From: Gammaproteobacteria bacterium
GTDB lineage: Bacteria > Gemmatimonadota > Gemmatimonadetes > Longimicrobiales > Gaopeijiaceae
Direction of reading: 5' to 3'
Assembly: GCA_028821195.1 (NCBI GenBank)
Contig: JAPPHB010000085.1
Location: 4,580-68,579 of the forward strand
Length of the DNA: 64,000 bases
Each line of letters opens with the position of its first letter. The first letter of the stretch is position 1. The notes below the pieces were generated by a model. The model saw only the letters and a program-made list of their open reading frames with translations. It searched no databases and was not told the DNA's origin. The translations under genes and the position numbers were made by a program. Shown in pieces: positions 1 to 8,800 of this stretch.

Positions 1-1
1 C

Positions 2-55
2 GACGTGTGGTACGCGACGCACCGCGCGGTGGCGGAGTACGTGCAGGGAGGGTGA
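2..55 (+). CDS. C-terminal end of an upstream gene, possibly a polysaccharide deacetylase
   Basis: Frame 2 reads DVWYATHRAVAEYVQGG and then a TGA stop at 53-55. The tail of the form (D/G)VW(F/Y)AT followed by an amphipathic helix is typical of the end of polysaccharide deacetylase/PuuE-type NodB-fold enzymes. Only 17 residues lie in the window, so the family is a guess from the terminal motif. A longer frame that starts at position 7 overlaps this tail and is better explained as an upstream extension of the next gene. Confidence 0.4.
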   Translation, partial: DVWYATHRAVAEYVQGG

Positions 56-111
56 GGGAGATCCCTGAGGCCGGGAGCTTCCCGGGTGAGATCGGAATCC
101 GGAGCCGTGGC

Positions 112-1494
112 TTGACGAAGGCCGGTGCCGCCGGGCTCCTCCTGCTGGTCCTTGGAGCCGCCGGTTGCCGCCCGGGCACGACCGGACCCACCCTCGCCGA
201 CCGGAACCGGGCACCGGTCGCGGCGGCCTCCATTCCCGCCCTGACCCTGATCGAGGGACAGGTGGTGCTGGTGGAGGCGTCCCCGTACTTCGCCGATCCG
301 GACGGCGACAGCCTGAGCTACGAGGCGAGGACGGACGCGGCTGCTGCGCGAGTCGCGGTCTCCGGCACCCTGGTCACGGTCACCGCGGTGTCTTCGGGGA
401 GGGCGATCCTGACTCTGACGGCCCGCGATCCGGGCGGACTCGCGGTCAGTCAGAGCACCGGCGTCACGGTGCGGCCGAACCGGGCGCCCGTGGCGACGGG
501 CTCGATTCCGGCGGTGAACCTGGCCTCCGGCGAGACGGTCCCCGTGGAGGTGTCCTCGTATTTCGACGACCCCGACGGGGGCGCGCTCAGCTTCCAGGCC
601 TCGTCTTCGAACCCGCGCGTGGCCCTGGCCTCGGTGTCCGGCCTGACGATGTCGATCGCCGGCGTGGCGGCGGGAACGACCACGCTGATGTTGACGGCCA
701 GGGATCCCGGCGGCCTCACGGCGGCGCATGAAGTCGCGGTGACGGTGGTGCCGGGTCCGACCCTCGGTTTCCGGGAGGATTTCGACTCGGGCCTGGAGGC
801 GTGGGGCGTTCAACAGGCGGACACGATGGTGTCCGAAGGGGTCCTGGCGCTCACCAATCTCGAACGCGGCATCGCGGGCCGCGCGAACCGCAACCTCGAA
901 GCCCCGATCAACTTCTGGGAGGTGCGCGCCCGCCTGGGACGCACGCGGACCGACAGCGTGGTCGCGTCGGTGATCTTCGCAACCGGACACGAGCGGTACG
1001 CGTGGTACGCGCTCGATGTAGGGTCCGGCGTCTCCGTCGGCGGGAGCGACACCAACTACAGATTCTACGCCCTCGACCGGACACGGTGGCCCCCGGAGAA
1101 CCGCTGGGTCGTCATCGAGGGCACCTACGGGGTGTCGGATGCCATCCGCGACGGTGCCGGCGAGTTCACGGAGATCGGCGCATCGCTGGATGACGGCGAG
1201 CTGCGTGCGTGGGCCGGCGAAACGGAGCTGTTCACGGTCACCCTGGGCGACGACCATCCGACCCGCCTGATCGCGATCGGCCTGTGGGTCTTCCCCCTGG
1301 ACGGGGCCGAGGCAAGGACCGCCCTCTTCGACTGGGTGGAGGTGAGCGGGACGCACACGGCCGGGGCGGCAACCGCAAGCGCCGCAGCGGATGCGCCGCC
1401 GGCCGGCACCGAAGAGCTCGCGGCACCCGGCGCCTCAATGGCCGAGCCGGCGCTGATGTTGCGGCTGTCCGGATCCAGACCGGGGGCGCGCTGA
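112..1494 (+). CDS. Lipoprotein with two Ig-like repeats and a C-terminal beta domain
   Basis: I chose the TTG at 112 because GGAG at 101-104 sits 7 nt upstream and the product then opens with a short lipoprotein signal (TKAGAAGLLLLVLGAAGC, Cys19). A GTG at 7 would add 35 residues without a signal-peptide character and overlap the upstream gene. Two Ig/cadherin-like repeats of about 91 residues start near residues 32 and 123. Each opens with NRAPVA..SIPA, has a (F/Y)xDPDG(D/G) calcium-type loop and closes with TARDPGGL. From about residue 215 a separate domain begins (FREDFDSG...), shared with the next gene and possibly a jelly-roll or concanavalin-like fold. It is predicted to be exported and lipid-anchored; ligand unknown. 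The same architecture in the neighbour points to tandem duplication. Confidence 0.8.
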   Translation: MTKAGAAGLLLLVLGAAGCRPGTTGPTLADRNRAPVAAASIPALTLIEGQVVLVEASPYFADPDGDSLSYEARTDAAAARVAVSGTLVTVTAVSSGRAILTLTARDPGGLAVSQSTGVTVRPNRAPVATGSIPAVNLASGETVPVEVSSYFDDPDGGALSFQASSSNPRVALASVSGLTMSIAGVAAGTTTLMLTARDPGGLTAAHEVAVTVVPGPTLGFREDFDSGLEAWGVQQADTMVSEGVLALTNLERGIAGRANRNLEAPINFWEVRARLGRTRTDSVVASVIFATGHERYAWYALDVGSGVSVGGSDTNYRFYALDRTRWPPENRWVVIEGTYGVSDAIRDGAGEFTEIGASLDDGELRAWAGETELFTVTLGDDHPTRLIAIGLWVFPLDGAEARTALFDWVEVSGTHTAGAATASAAADAPPAGTEELAAPGASMAEPALMLRLSGSRPGAR

Positions 1495-1608
1495 CGCCAA
1501 ACGACCGTCACTTCGCTTTTTCGGGGTGCGGCCTCATGTTTCAGGCGGACCGACCTTGTGGCCGCGGGTCGGAACCCCCGACCACTCCACGCAACAGGTA
1601 TTTCTGTA

Positions 1609-3714
1609 ATGACAGGTTCAGGTCTGCTATCCGACTCCGTTGTCCACTCGCGGGGCATCCTCCGGAGACGCCTCGTTCGTCCGCTGGCGCTGCTGGCCGT
1701 GACCTGGGCCGCCGCCTGCGGCGGAGACGGAGGCACCACCGAGCCCGCACCGGCGCCGCAGCCCAATCGGCCGCCGGTGGCGTCGGGGTCGATTCCGGCC
1801 CAGACCATGACGGCGGGCGAGTCGGTTACGGTGAGCGTGGGCGGCCTCTTCAGCGACCCCGACGGCGACGCCCTGACCTTGACTGCGATCTCGTCGAACG
1901 CGGGCGTGGCGAGCGTCGCCCTGTCGGGCACCAACCTCAACATCACGGCCGTGGCGGCCGGCAGCGCCACGGTCACCGTGACCGCCCGCGACCCGGCGGG
2001 GCTCTCGAGCGCGGCCAGCGCGAACGTGACGGTGATGGAGCCCAACCGGGCGCCGGTGCCGGCCGTGCCGGTCGCGCCCGCGCAGACGGCCATCGTGGGC
2101 GACACCCTCAACGTCGACATGTCGCCGTTCTTCAGCGACCCGGACGAGGACGCGCTGACCTACACCGCGACCAGCGCCAACGCCTCCGTGGCAACCGTGA
2201 CGGTGACGGGCAGCGTGGTGTCCGCCGCGGCGGTGGGCGCCGGTTCGACCACGCTCACGGTCACGGCGACCGACCCGGACGGCCTGTCCGGCTCCCTGAG
2301 CGTACCCGTGACGGTGGAGCCCAATCGGCCGCCGGAGACCACGCAGGACTCACTTCGCTCGCTGAGCATCCAGGAGCGCAATACCGAGGCCGTGAACGTC
2401 GCCCAGTACTTCACCGACCCAAACGGACAGGCGCTGACCTACACGGCCGAATCGGACGACACGGGGGTGGCGACCGTCTCCGTGTCGGGCTCGACGATGA
2501 CGGTGACCGCGGTGGCCATCGGGACCGCGACGGTTACGGTCACGGCGACGGACCCGTACGGTCTGACGGCCTCGCTGAGCGGTACCGTCACGGTGATCGA
2601 GCGGGTCAACCAGGCTCCCGAGGCGCAAGGAACGATTAACGATATCTCGCGGTCGGCAGGCTGGTCGGGCACGCTGGAACTGGAGGGAGACGATGTGCTC
2701 TTCGTCGATCCCGATGGCGACGAGCTGACCTACTCGGCGGAGTCGTCGGATCCCGGCGTGGCCGCCTTGGAGATAGCGGGCAGCCTGCTGCGCGTCAGCA
2801 CCCTGGCCGAGGGCACGGCGACGGGGACCGTGACGGCGACCGATCCGGGAGGCCTGTCCGCGTCGGTGTCCTTCGGGATTACCGTCCTCCCCGCTGCGGG
2901 CCTGATCTTCCGCGACGACTTCGACGATGCGAGCAGTCTGGACAACTGGGGGTTCGAAAACGCGGAGGGCGAGGTCTCGGAGGGCATTCTGAGAGTGACC
3001 AATACGGCGGACAGTGTCTGGGGAATCGTTGGCCGTGAAGTGGATCCGCCGATCACCTCCTGGGAAGTTCAGGCTCGCGTGGGCCGCCAGGCCGACACCA
3101 TCCAGACGGCACTGTTCTTCGTGGTGGCAGACCCCGGCGAGCGGAACACCGAGGCGTTCCGAATCCTCATCGGCACAAGGGTGCTCGACTTTGGAGACGG
3201 TGATACGGAGACGATCAACTACGGGCTTCAGGTATTCTTCGAGCCGGAGGGCCGGGAGGAAGGGTGGTACTACATTACCGGTCGCGACGGAGTTGCCTTC
3301 CGTGGAATCTCCGACGCCATCAATGACGGTCCTGGGGAGTTGACGGACATGACGGTCAGGGTGCAGGACGGGCTGTTCCAGGCCCTGGCAGGAGAAGAAC
3401 TCCTCTTCTCGGCTTCCACGGCCGCGCTGAGTTTCGGCGACGCGATTGCGGAGATCAGCCAAGTTCACCTGTGGACCTTCGATCCGGCTCTCACCGCCCC
3501 GAGCCTCCTCGACTGGATCGAGGTCAACGGCGTGCCCACCGAAGGAAGCTCCGCCACGGCCGGTGCGAACAGATACCGCACGATCGCCCCGCTGGACGCC
3601 ATGGACGATGCCGGCGCGCTCCGTGAGGTATCGCCCCGGATTGTTGGTGAAGCGTCCCCGAGAGTTGTAGGAGAAGGACCGTCGCGGCTCTCCCTGACCC
3701 CGGGTCGCCGTTAA
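1609..3714 (+). CDS. Lipoprotein with four Ig-like repeats, paralogue of the preceding gene
   Basis: The ATG at 1609 gives a 701-residue product with a lipoprotein signal (LALLAVTWAAAC, Cys37); a GTG at 1558 is in frame but adds only 17 unremarkable residues. After a Pro/Glu-rich spacer come four repeats of the NR(P/A)P...F.DPDG(D)..L type with VTVTA(R/T)DP(G/D)GL ends, the fourth more divergent. The C-terminal domain begins LIFRDDFDD and matches the C-terminal domain of the gene upstream (shared FR(E/D)DFD, W(E/Q)V(R/Q)AR(L/V)GR). The last 30 residues hold an octapeptide repeat (SPRIVGEA, SPRVVGEG). No enzymatic motif is visible; a surface adhesin or carbohydrate-binding role is possible. 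Confidence 0.82.
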   Translation: MTGSGLLSDSVVHSRGILRRRLVRPLALLAVTWAAACGGDGGTTEPAPAPQPNRPPVASGSIPAQTMTAGESVTVSVGGLFSDPDGDALTLTAISSNAGVASVALSGTNLNITAVAAGSATVTVTARDPAGLSSAASANVTVMEPNRAPVPAVPVAPAQTAIVGDTLNVDMSPFFSDPDEDALTYTATSANASVATVTVTGSVVSAAAVGAGSTTLTVTATDPDGLSGSLSVPVTVEPNRPPETTQDSLRSLSIQERNTEAVNVAQYFTDPNGQALTYTAESDDTGVATVSVSGSTMTVTAVAIGTATVTVTATDPYGLTASLSGTVTVIERVNQAPEAQGTINDISRSAGWSGTLELEGDDVLFVDPDGDELTYSAESSDPGVAALEIAGSLLRVSTLAEGTATGTVTATDPGGLSASVSFGITVLPAAGLIFRDDFDDASSLDNWGFENAEGEVSEGILRVTNTADSVWGIVGREVDPPITSWEVQARVGRQADTIQTALFFVVADPGERNTEAFRILIGTRVLDFGDGDTETINYGLQVFFEPEGREEGWYYITGRDGVAFRGISDAINDGPGELTDMTVRVQDGLFQALAGEELLFSASTAALSFGDAIAEISQVHLWTFDPALTAPSLLDWIEVNGVPTEGSSATAGANRYRTIAPLDAMDDAGALREVSPRIVGEASPRVVGEGPSRLSLTPGRR
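3628..3675 (+). repeat. Two 24-bp tandem repeats at the 3' end of the Ig-repeat lipoprotein gene
   Basis: Units 3628-3651 and 3652-3675 encode VSPRIVGE and ASPRVVGE; the next eight residues (GPSRLSLT) look like a third, decayed unit. The DNA copies are diverged, so the repeat is seen mainly in the protein. Confidence 0.6.
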
Positions 3715-3739
3715 GGGGTCACCGGCCCCTCCGCAGCGT

Positions 3740-3788
3740 GTTGCAAAACCGCAAATGCAACAAATTGTTGCCTTTTCGAAAATGCAAC
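3740..3788. repeat. Two 22-bp dyads in tandem in an AT-rich island between convergent genes
   Basis: Both copies have arms GTTGC...GCAAC with a 12-nt centre: 3740-3761 and 3767-3788, separated by AAATT (27-bp period). The junction makes a third dyad, GCAAC-AAATT-GTTGC. The second copy also contains TTTTCGAAAA. The island is strikingly AT-rich for this DNA. It lies downstream of the Ig-repeat gene and downstream of the sirtuin gene, so it is not in a normal promoter position. It could be a relic operator, a protein-binding site or a recombination target. Confidence 0.6.
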
Positions 3789-3873
3789 GCTGTGCAGAGG
3801 GGTGCGCGGAGGGGTAGGACCGCGAGGGGAAAGCCAGCGCTCCTCACCCATCGAACCCTCCCGGCCCCACGCA

Positions 3874-3911
3874 CCGGAGGTGCTCTCAGTCCAGGCCGGA
3901 GGTGCTCTCAG
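3874..3911. repeat. 16-bp direct repeat overlapping the sirtuin stop codon
   Basis: CCGGAGGTGCTCTCAG occurs at 3874-3889 and again at 3896-3911 (22-bp period). The second copy covers the last codons and stop of the minus-strand sirtuin gene. It looks like a small duplication of the gene end. Confidence 0.6.
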
Positions 3912-4663
3912 CCCAGCAGGGCCGGGAGCACCTCCCCCGCAGCCCCCCGCAGCGCCACCGTGGCGGATCGGGTGAGCGGGGTGTCCTCCAGGTTCACCTC
4001 GATGAGGCTGCCACCGGCCTCCAGGGTGGCCAGCGGGACCGCCGCGGCCGGGTAGACCACCGCGCTGGTGCCCACCACCAGGCAGAGGTCGGCGCGCTCG
4101 GCCAGCGAGTAGGCGCGGGCCAGCACGTCGCCGTCGAGCGACTCGCCGAACAGCACCACGTCCGGGCGGCGCAGGCCGCCGCACGAGTCGCACCGCGGCA
4201 GAGCGTCACCCAGCGGCTCCGCGGGAAAGCGGGCCTCGCAACGGTTGCAGCGGTCCCGCCCGACCGCCCCGTGCAGCTCGACCGGAAGCGCCGCCTCCGG
4301 CGGCCCGTTGCCCGCCTCCTCCACTGCCGCGCGGGTGTGCAGGCCATCCACGTTCTGTGTCACCACCCCGGCCGCGCCGCGCGCGAGGAAAAACCGTGCC
4401 AGCGCGCGGTGCCCCGGATTGGGAGCGCACCCCGCCAGCACCGACCGCCGCCAGTCGTACCACTCCCACGCGGTACGCGGATCGCGCGCGAACGCCTGCG
4501 GTGTGGCGAGCTCCTCCGGGCGGTAGTTGCGCCACAGCCCGCCCGCGTCCCGGAAGGTGGGAACACCCGATTCCGCGGAGATGCCCGCGCCCGTGAGCGC
4601 GACCACCCGCCGTGCTTCGCCTACGAGCCGCCGCGCCCGCTCGATGTCCACCGAGGCGCTCAC
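3908..4663 (-). CDS. Sir2-family NAD-dependent protein deacylase
   Basis: The 251-residue product removes acyl groups from lysines using NAD+. Visible: the NAD-binding GAGISAESGVPTFRD (25-39), QNVD (103-106), catalytic His131, and a zinc ribbon formed by Cys139/142 and Cys158/161. Tyr69-x-x-Arg72 in AWEWYDWRR matches the class III (SIRT5/CobB) signature that binds succinyl- or malonyl-lysine, so desuccinylation or demalonylation is a reasonable inference. The GTG start at 4663 overlaps the stop of the membrane-protein gene upstream by 4 nt (4660-4663), so the two genes are probably translated together. A much longer reading upstream is out of frame with known sirtuins and is rejected. Confidence 0.93.
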   Translation of the reverse strand: MSASVDIERARRLVGEARRVVALTGAGISAESGVPTFRDAGGLWRNYRPEELATPQAFARDPRTAWEWYDWRRSVLAGCAPNPGHRALARFFLARGAAGVVTQNVDGLHTRAAVEEAGNGPPEAALPVELHGAVGRDRCNRCEARFPAEPLGDALPRCDSCGGLRRPDVVLFGESLDGDVLARAYSLAERADLCLVVGTSAVVYPAAAVPLATLEAGGSLIEVNLEDTPLTRSATVALRGAAGEVLPALLG

Positions 4664-5121
4664 GGGCCCCCCTGGATGGCCCCGCCCGCCGCCGCCGCCC
4701 CGTACGCCAGGATCGCGAATCGTGCCCAGCGGCCGGCGAAGCCCAGCGTCAGGAACGCGGCGAAGTTGGTGCGCACGATGCCCGCTGCCAGCGAGATCAC
4801 GTAGAAGGGCGGCAGCCCCACGAACGCGCTGATCAGAATCAGCGTCCATCCGGCCTGCTCGAGTCGCCTGGTCTTTTCGGAAGCGCGCTCGAGGTGGCGC
4901 GTCGCCCGGGCCGGCAGTTTCTGGGGCAGCCAGCGAGCCAGCGCGTAGAGGGCGGCCTTGGCGATCATCTGGCCCAGGGAACACACCGTAACTACCAGCC
5001 ACACCTGGGATCCGGGCACCGCGACGGCGGCCGCCGCCACCACGACCTCCGCGTTCACGAACGGCACCAGCCCGCTGGCCACGGAGGCTGCAAACGCCGA
5101 TGACAGGAGCGCGATTTCCAA
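4660..5121 (-). CDS. VTT/DedA-like (SNARE-associated) membrane protein
   Basis: A 153-residue integral membrane protein with hydrophobic stretches at about 5-30, 38-60, 92-115 and 122-147. It resembles the YqaA branch of VTT-domain proteins: an N-terminal re-entrant segment with charged Glu in VNAEVVVAAAA, and the glycine/phenylalanine-rich SAFVGLPPFYVISLAAG that matches the conserved G(x)P motif of the family. VTT proteins act in the inner membrane, some as lipid scramblases or undecaprenyl-phosphate carriers; the substrate here is unknown. It forms a 4-nt overlap with the sirtuin gene. Confidence 0.75.
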   Translation of the reverse strand: MEIALLSSAFAASVASGLVPFVNAEVVVAAAAVAVPGSQVWLVVTVCSLGQMIAKAALYALARWLPQKLPARATRHLERASEKTRRLEQAGWTLILISAFVGLPPFYVISLAAGIVRTNFAAFLTLGFAGRWARFAILAYGAAAAGGAIQGGP

Positions 5122-5233
5122 AGGAGAGAGCCTCTGCGTGCGATGATGGCCTGACTCAGCTTGACCGCCATGAGCCGGACGTACGATCTTTAACAGCTAT
5201 GGGTTCAAATGTAATGGCATCTTGGAGCGTGGG

Positions 5234-5647
5234 ATGAAACGGACCGGAGCACTCGTTGCGGCCATGGCGCTGCTGTCGCTGGGGGCGGCCCTGCCTGCCT
5301 CCGCACAGACCGAGGAGCGTGTGACCACCCTCGACGGCGTCTACACCGAAGCGCAGGCGGCGCGCGGCGCCGAGGTCACCGAGGCCGTCTGCCGCGAGTG
5401 CCACGACGACGAGGAGTTCGTCGGAGCTTTCATCCGTTCCTGGGCCGGCGCGAGCGTAGCCGCGCTCTTCGACGACATCTACTCGCTCATGCCCGAAGAC
5501 CAGCCCGGCTCCCTCCCTGTCCAGCAATACGCCGACGTCATCGCCTACATCCTGCAGCTGAACGGCCTGCCCCCCGGCGAAGTCGAGCTCGGCGCCGCCC
5601 GCGAGTCCCTGGAACGGGTGCTGATCGAGGCCAATCCCCGTCGCTAG
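5234..5647 (+). CDS. Exported monohaem cytochrome c
   Basis: The ATG at 5234 is preceded by GGAG (5225-5228) and opens a 137-residue product with a classic signal peptide (hydrophobic core 7-20, cleavage near ASA-Q at 24/25). CRECH (53-57) binds haem covalently, and Met86 in SLMPEDQPG is the likely distal ligand. The spacing and the MP(P/E)..PG region resemble the cytochrome domain fused to the PQQ dehydrogenase encoded at 12372-14582, so it could serve as a small periplasmic electron carrier for such enzymes. This link is inference. Confidence 0.85.
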   Translation: MKRTGALVAAMALLSLGAALPASAQTEERVTTLDGVYTEAQAARGAEVTEAVCRECHDDEEFVGAFIRSWAGASVAALFDDIYSLMPEDQPGSLPVQQYADVIAYILQLNGLPPGEVELGAARESLERVLIEANPRR

Positions 5648-5830
5648 CCGCGCGTCCCCGGCGGGGTAGTGCCCTTCCTCGCGACGGGCGCTATCTTGGG
5701 CTCGGAATAGCGACGAAACAGCGATTTTTTTTGCGACAATTCTCCGACAGGCCAGGATACCCCGGTTAATTGGCCAGGACCTTGCCCCGAGGAGAAGGGT
5801 CAGGTCGGTCTGAGAAGGAGGATGGCGGCA

Positions 5831-8800
5831 ATGGGTAGATGGCTCTCAGGATCACCGCGCGTATTGTTCATGCTGGCGCTTGTCGGCACTCTTCCCGCGA
5901 TTCCGGTTTCCGCACAATCCGCGGGATCCATCGAGGGCACCGTAACCGACATCGCCGACGGCCGGCCGATCGCGGGCGCGCAAGTCTTCATCGAAGCGCT
6001 CGGCATCGGGGCGGTCACGGACGCCGACGGCCGCTATTCCATCCAGGATGTGCCCGCGGGCGCGCACCAGCTGTCCACCAACATCCTCGGCTACCTGGCG
6101 GCGACCGAAGGCGTCACGGTAGCCCCGGGGGAAGCCACCACGGTCGACCTGCAGTTGAGCTTCACGGCGCTCGAGCTCGACGAAGTTGTCGTGACGGGCA
6201 CCAGCGTGGAGGCTGCAGCCACGGAGCTGCCCTACTCGGTTGCGGTGGCTGCCCGCCGCAAGCTGGAGGAACAGGGATTCCCGCTCGTGACCGAGTTCTT
6301 CAAGGCCCTCGGCGTGAGCCACGGGGTGGTAGGCGAGCGGCAGAGCTGGTACAACGCCAACGAGATCGCCGCCGTGCCGGAGACCGTGGCCAACGTGAAC
6401 CTGCGCGGCCTGGGGGCGTCCCGGACCCTGGTGCTCCTCAACGGCCGGCGCCAGGTGTATCTCCCGGCCCGCCTGATCGGCGGACGCTACGTCGACATCA
6501 ACGCGTTTCCGTCGATCGCGATCGACCGCATCGAGGTGCTGAAGGAGGGCGCGTCGGCCATCTACGGATCGGACGCCGTGGCCGGCGTCGCCAACTTCCT
6601 GACCCGCGGCGACTTCGAGGGAACCGAAGTGACCGCCTCGCACGAGTACTTCGCCGGAGCCGGAGACAGCAACGTGGCCGGCATCGTGGGACGGCGGCTG
6701 GGCGACCGCGCGCACGCGGTCCTGTCCGCCGAATACCTGACCCGCCAGCAGCTCACTCCGGAGGACCGGGACTGGGCGCTGCGTCGGTACGAGCCGGGCG
6801 CCGGCGCCTGGTCCTGGACCGGCAATCCGGGGGCGTTCCTGACGCCATACACGTCGGGCATGGAAAGCGCCGAAGACCTGGTCGCCACGCTGTCGGGCGC
6901 ACACTTCTCCGATGACGACATCTTCATCGATCCGGCCTGCCTCGACTTCGGCGGCTACCTCGAGAGCTACACCTGCCGGTTCCGCTACCAGCCCTGGGAC
7001 AACCTGCTCGAGCAGTCCAACCACTTCCGCGCCTTCGCGGAAATCAACGGCGAAGTGGGTGACAATTCCAGCTACCACATCGAGGGCCTCTGGGCCGAGG
7101 CGACGACGCCGGCCTGGGTGACGACGCCGTCGTTCCCGCCCATCAGCCCCTACGACGGGCTTCAGATCGTCCCCCCGCAGAACCCGGGACGGCAGGCCTT
7201 CTGTCAGCAGCACGCGGCCCGCGTGGGGTTCATGGGCAGCGGCGATTGCATGGAGAACGACTGGTACTTCTTCGGACGGCTGGTGGGACATTCCGGACCC
7301 GGCCGGACCCTCGAGCGGAATTCCCGTACCCAACGGGTATCCGCGTCCCTGGACACGGGCCTCGACGCCTTCGAGGGGCACGACAACCGGCTGAACCTCG
7401 CCGTCAGCTACTCCGGTTCCTCGGGCAACGTGAATCAGCCGGCCGAATACGCCTACCGCAAGTTTCTCGCCTTCCGCGGCTACGGCGGACCCGACTGCGG
7501 GGTGGATGTGGTCGCCGATCCCAGCTCGCCATCGGGCATGGCGCTGGGTCCCACGGGCGGAAGCATGGCGGGCCAGGGCAACTGCCACTTCTACAATCCG
7601 TTCAGCAACGCGCTCCAGCACTCCCAGCAGCCGGGCGCGCGATTCGTCAGCGAAGCCAACCCCGACTTCTTACCGGGGCTGGCCAACGACCCCGAGCTGA
7701 TTGCCTGGATCAACGAAGAGGTCGATGTGGTCAGCGCGGCCGACATGGTGGTCTTCGACGCCACCTTCTCGGGAAGCAGCGGCGCGGCCGAGAACTACGC
7801 CCTGGGATACCAGTTCCGCTGGTTCGACGTGTCGGCGGACCCGAACGACGCCGGCAACCTGAACCTCAACCCGTGCTCGGTGCTCGGCAGCACCGCATGT
7901 CTGGAGCGGGCCGGCCCGTTCACCTTCACCACCGGGGTCTATCCCTACGACGCCAGCCAGACGGTCCACCGATTCTTCGGCGAACTTCCCATGCACCTGG
8001 CGGACGATCGCCTGCACGTGCAGCTGGCCGCCAACTACGAGTTCTACAATGTGGCCAGCAGCTTCAACCCGAAGATGGCGATCCGCTACGACGTCACGGA
8101 CCAGTTCGCGCTGCGCGGCTCGCTTCAGACGACCTTCCGCACGCCCTCCGTCGACGACCTGAACGAGGACCGCACGACCGCGCTCGCGTACGTCAACGAG
8201 GCGGGCGTCTACAAGGCGGTCGATACCTACGGGAGCGAGGACCTCGAGCCCGAGCAGGCGCTCACCTACAACGCCGGCTTCGTCCTGTCGGTCGCCGACG
8301 AATCGGGTTTCGTCCCGGTCCAGTTCACTGCCGACTACTGGAGCTACGACTTCAGCGATGTGATCGCGGTGGTGCCCTACAACGCCATCACCCGGCTATA
8401 TCACGAGGGCGGCGGCGCCAGGGACGCGATCAAGGGGTTCGTGACCTGCTCCGACGGCCGCGGAACCGGCACTTGCGACGTGACCGGCATCGAGCGCATC
8501 CACGTCGACCTCATCAATTGGCCGGGCGTAAAGACCTCCGGCCTCGACTTTCAGTTGAACGCTCGTGCCCAGGCCGGAGAGGGCATCTTCAACGCCGGCC
8601 TGGAGGCGACGTACACCAACAAGTACTCGATCGAGGCGGTAAACGTCGGCGGTGTCGACATCGCGGCCGATTCGGAAGGCGCCGGACGCCTGAACAAGTA
8701 CAACCCCATCGCCCCGCCCATCCCGAGCCTGAAGGGGAGGCTGTTCGGAAGCTACGGCTGGTCCGACTACAGCGTCGTCGGCTACGTGAACTACATCTCG

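Noticed and set aside
7-111. N-terminal extension of the first lipoprotein from GTG 7
   Set aside because: It overlaps another gene's end and delays the signal peptide by 35 residues; TTG 112 has a better ribosome-binding site.
4664-5002. N-terminal extension of the sirtuin
   Set aside because: The added residues are low-complexity and overlap the VTT gene in another frame; sirtuins start near the present GTG.
5713-5740. A T8 run as a terminator after the cytochrome gene
   Set aside because: No stable stem precedes the T run.
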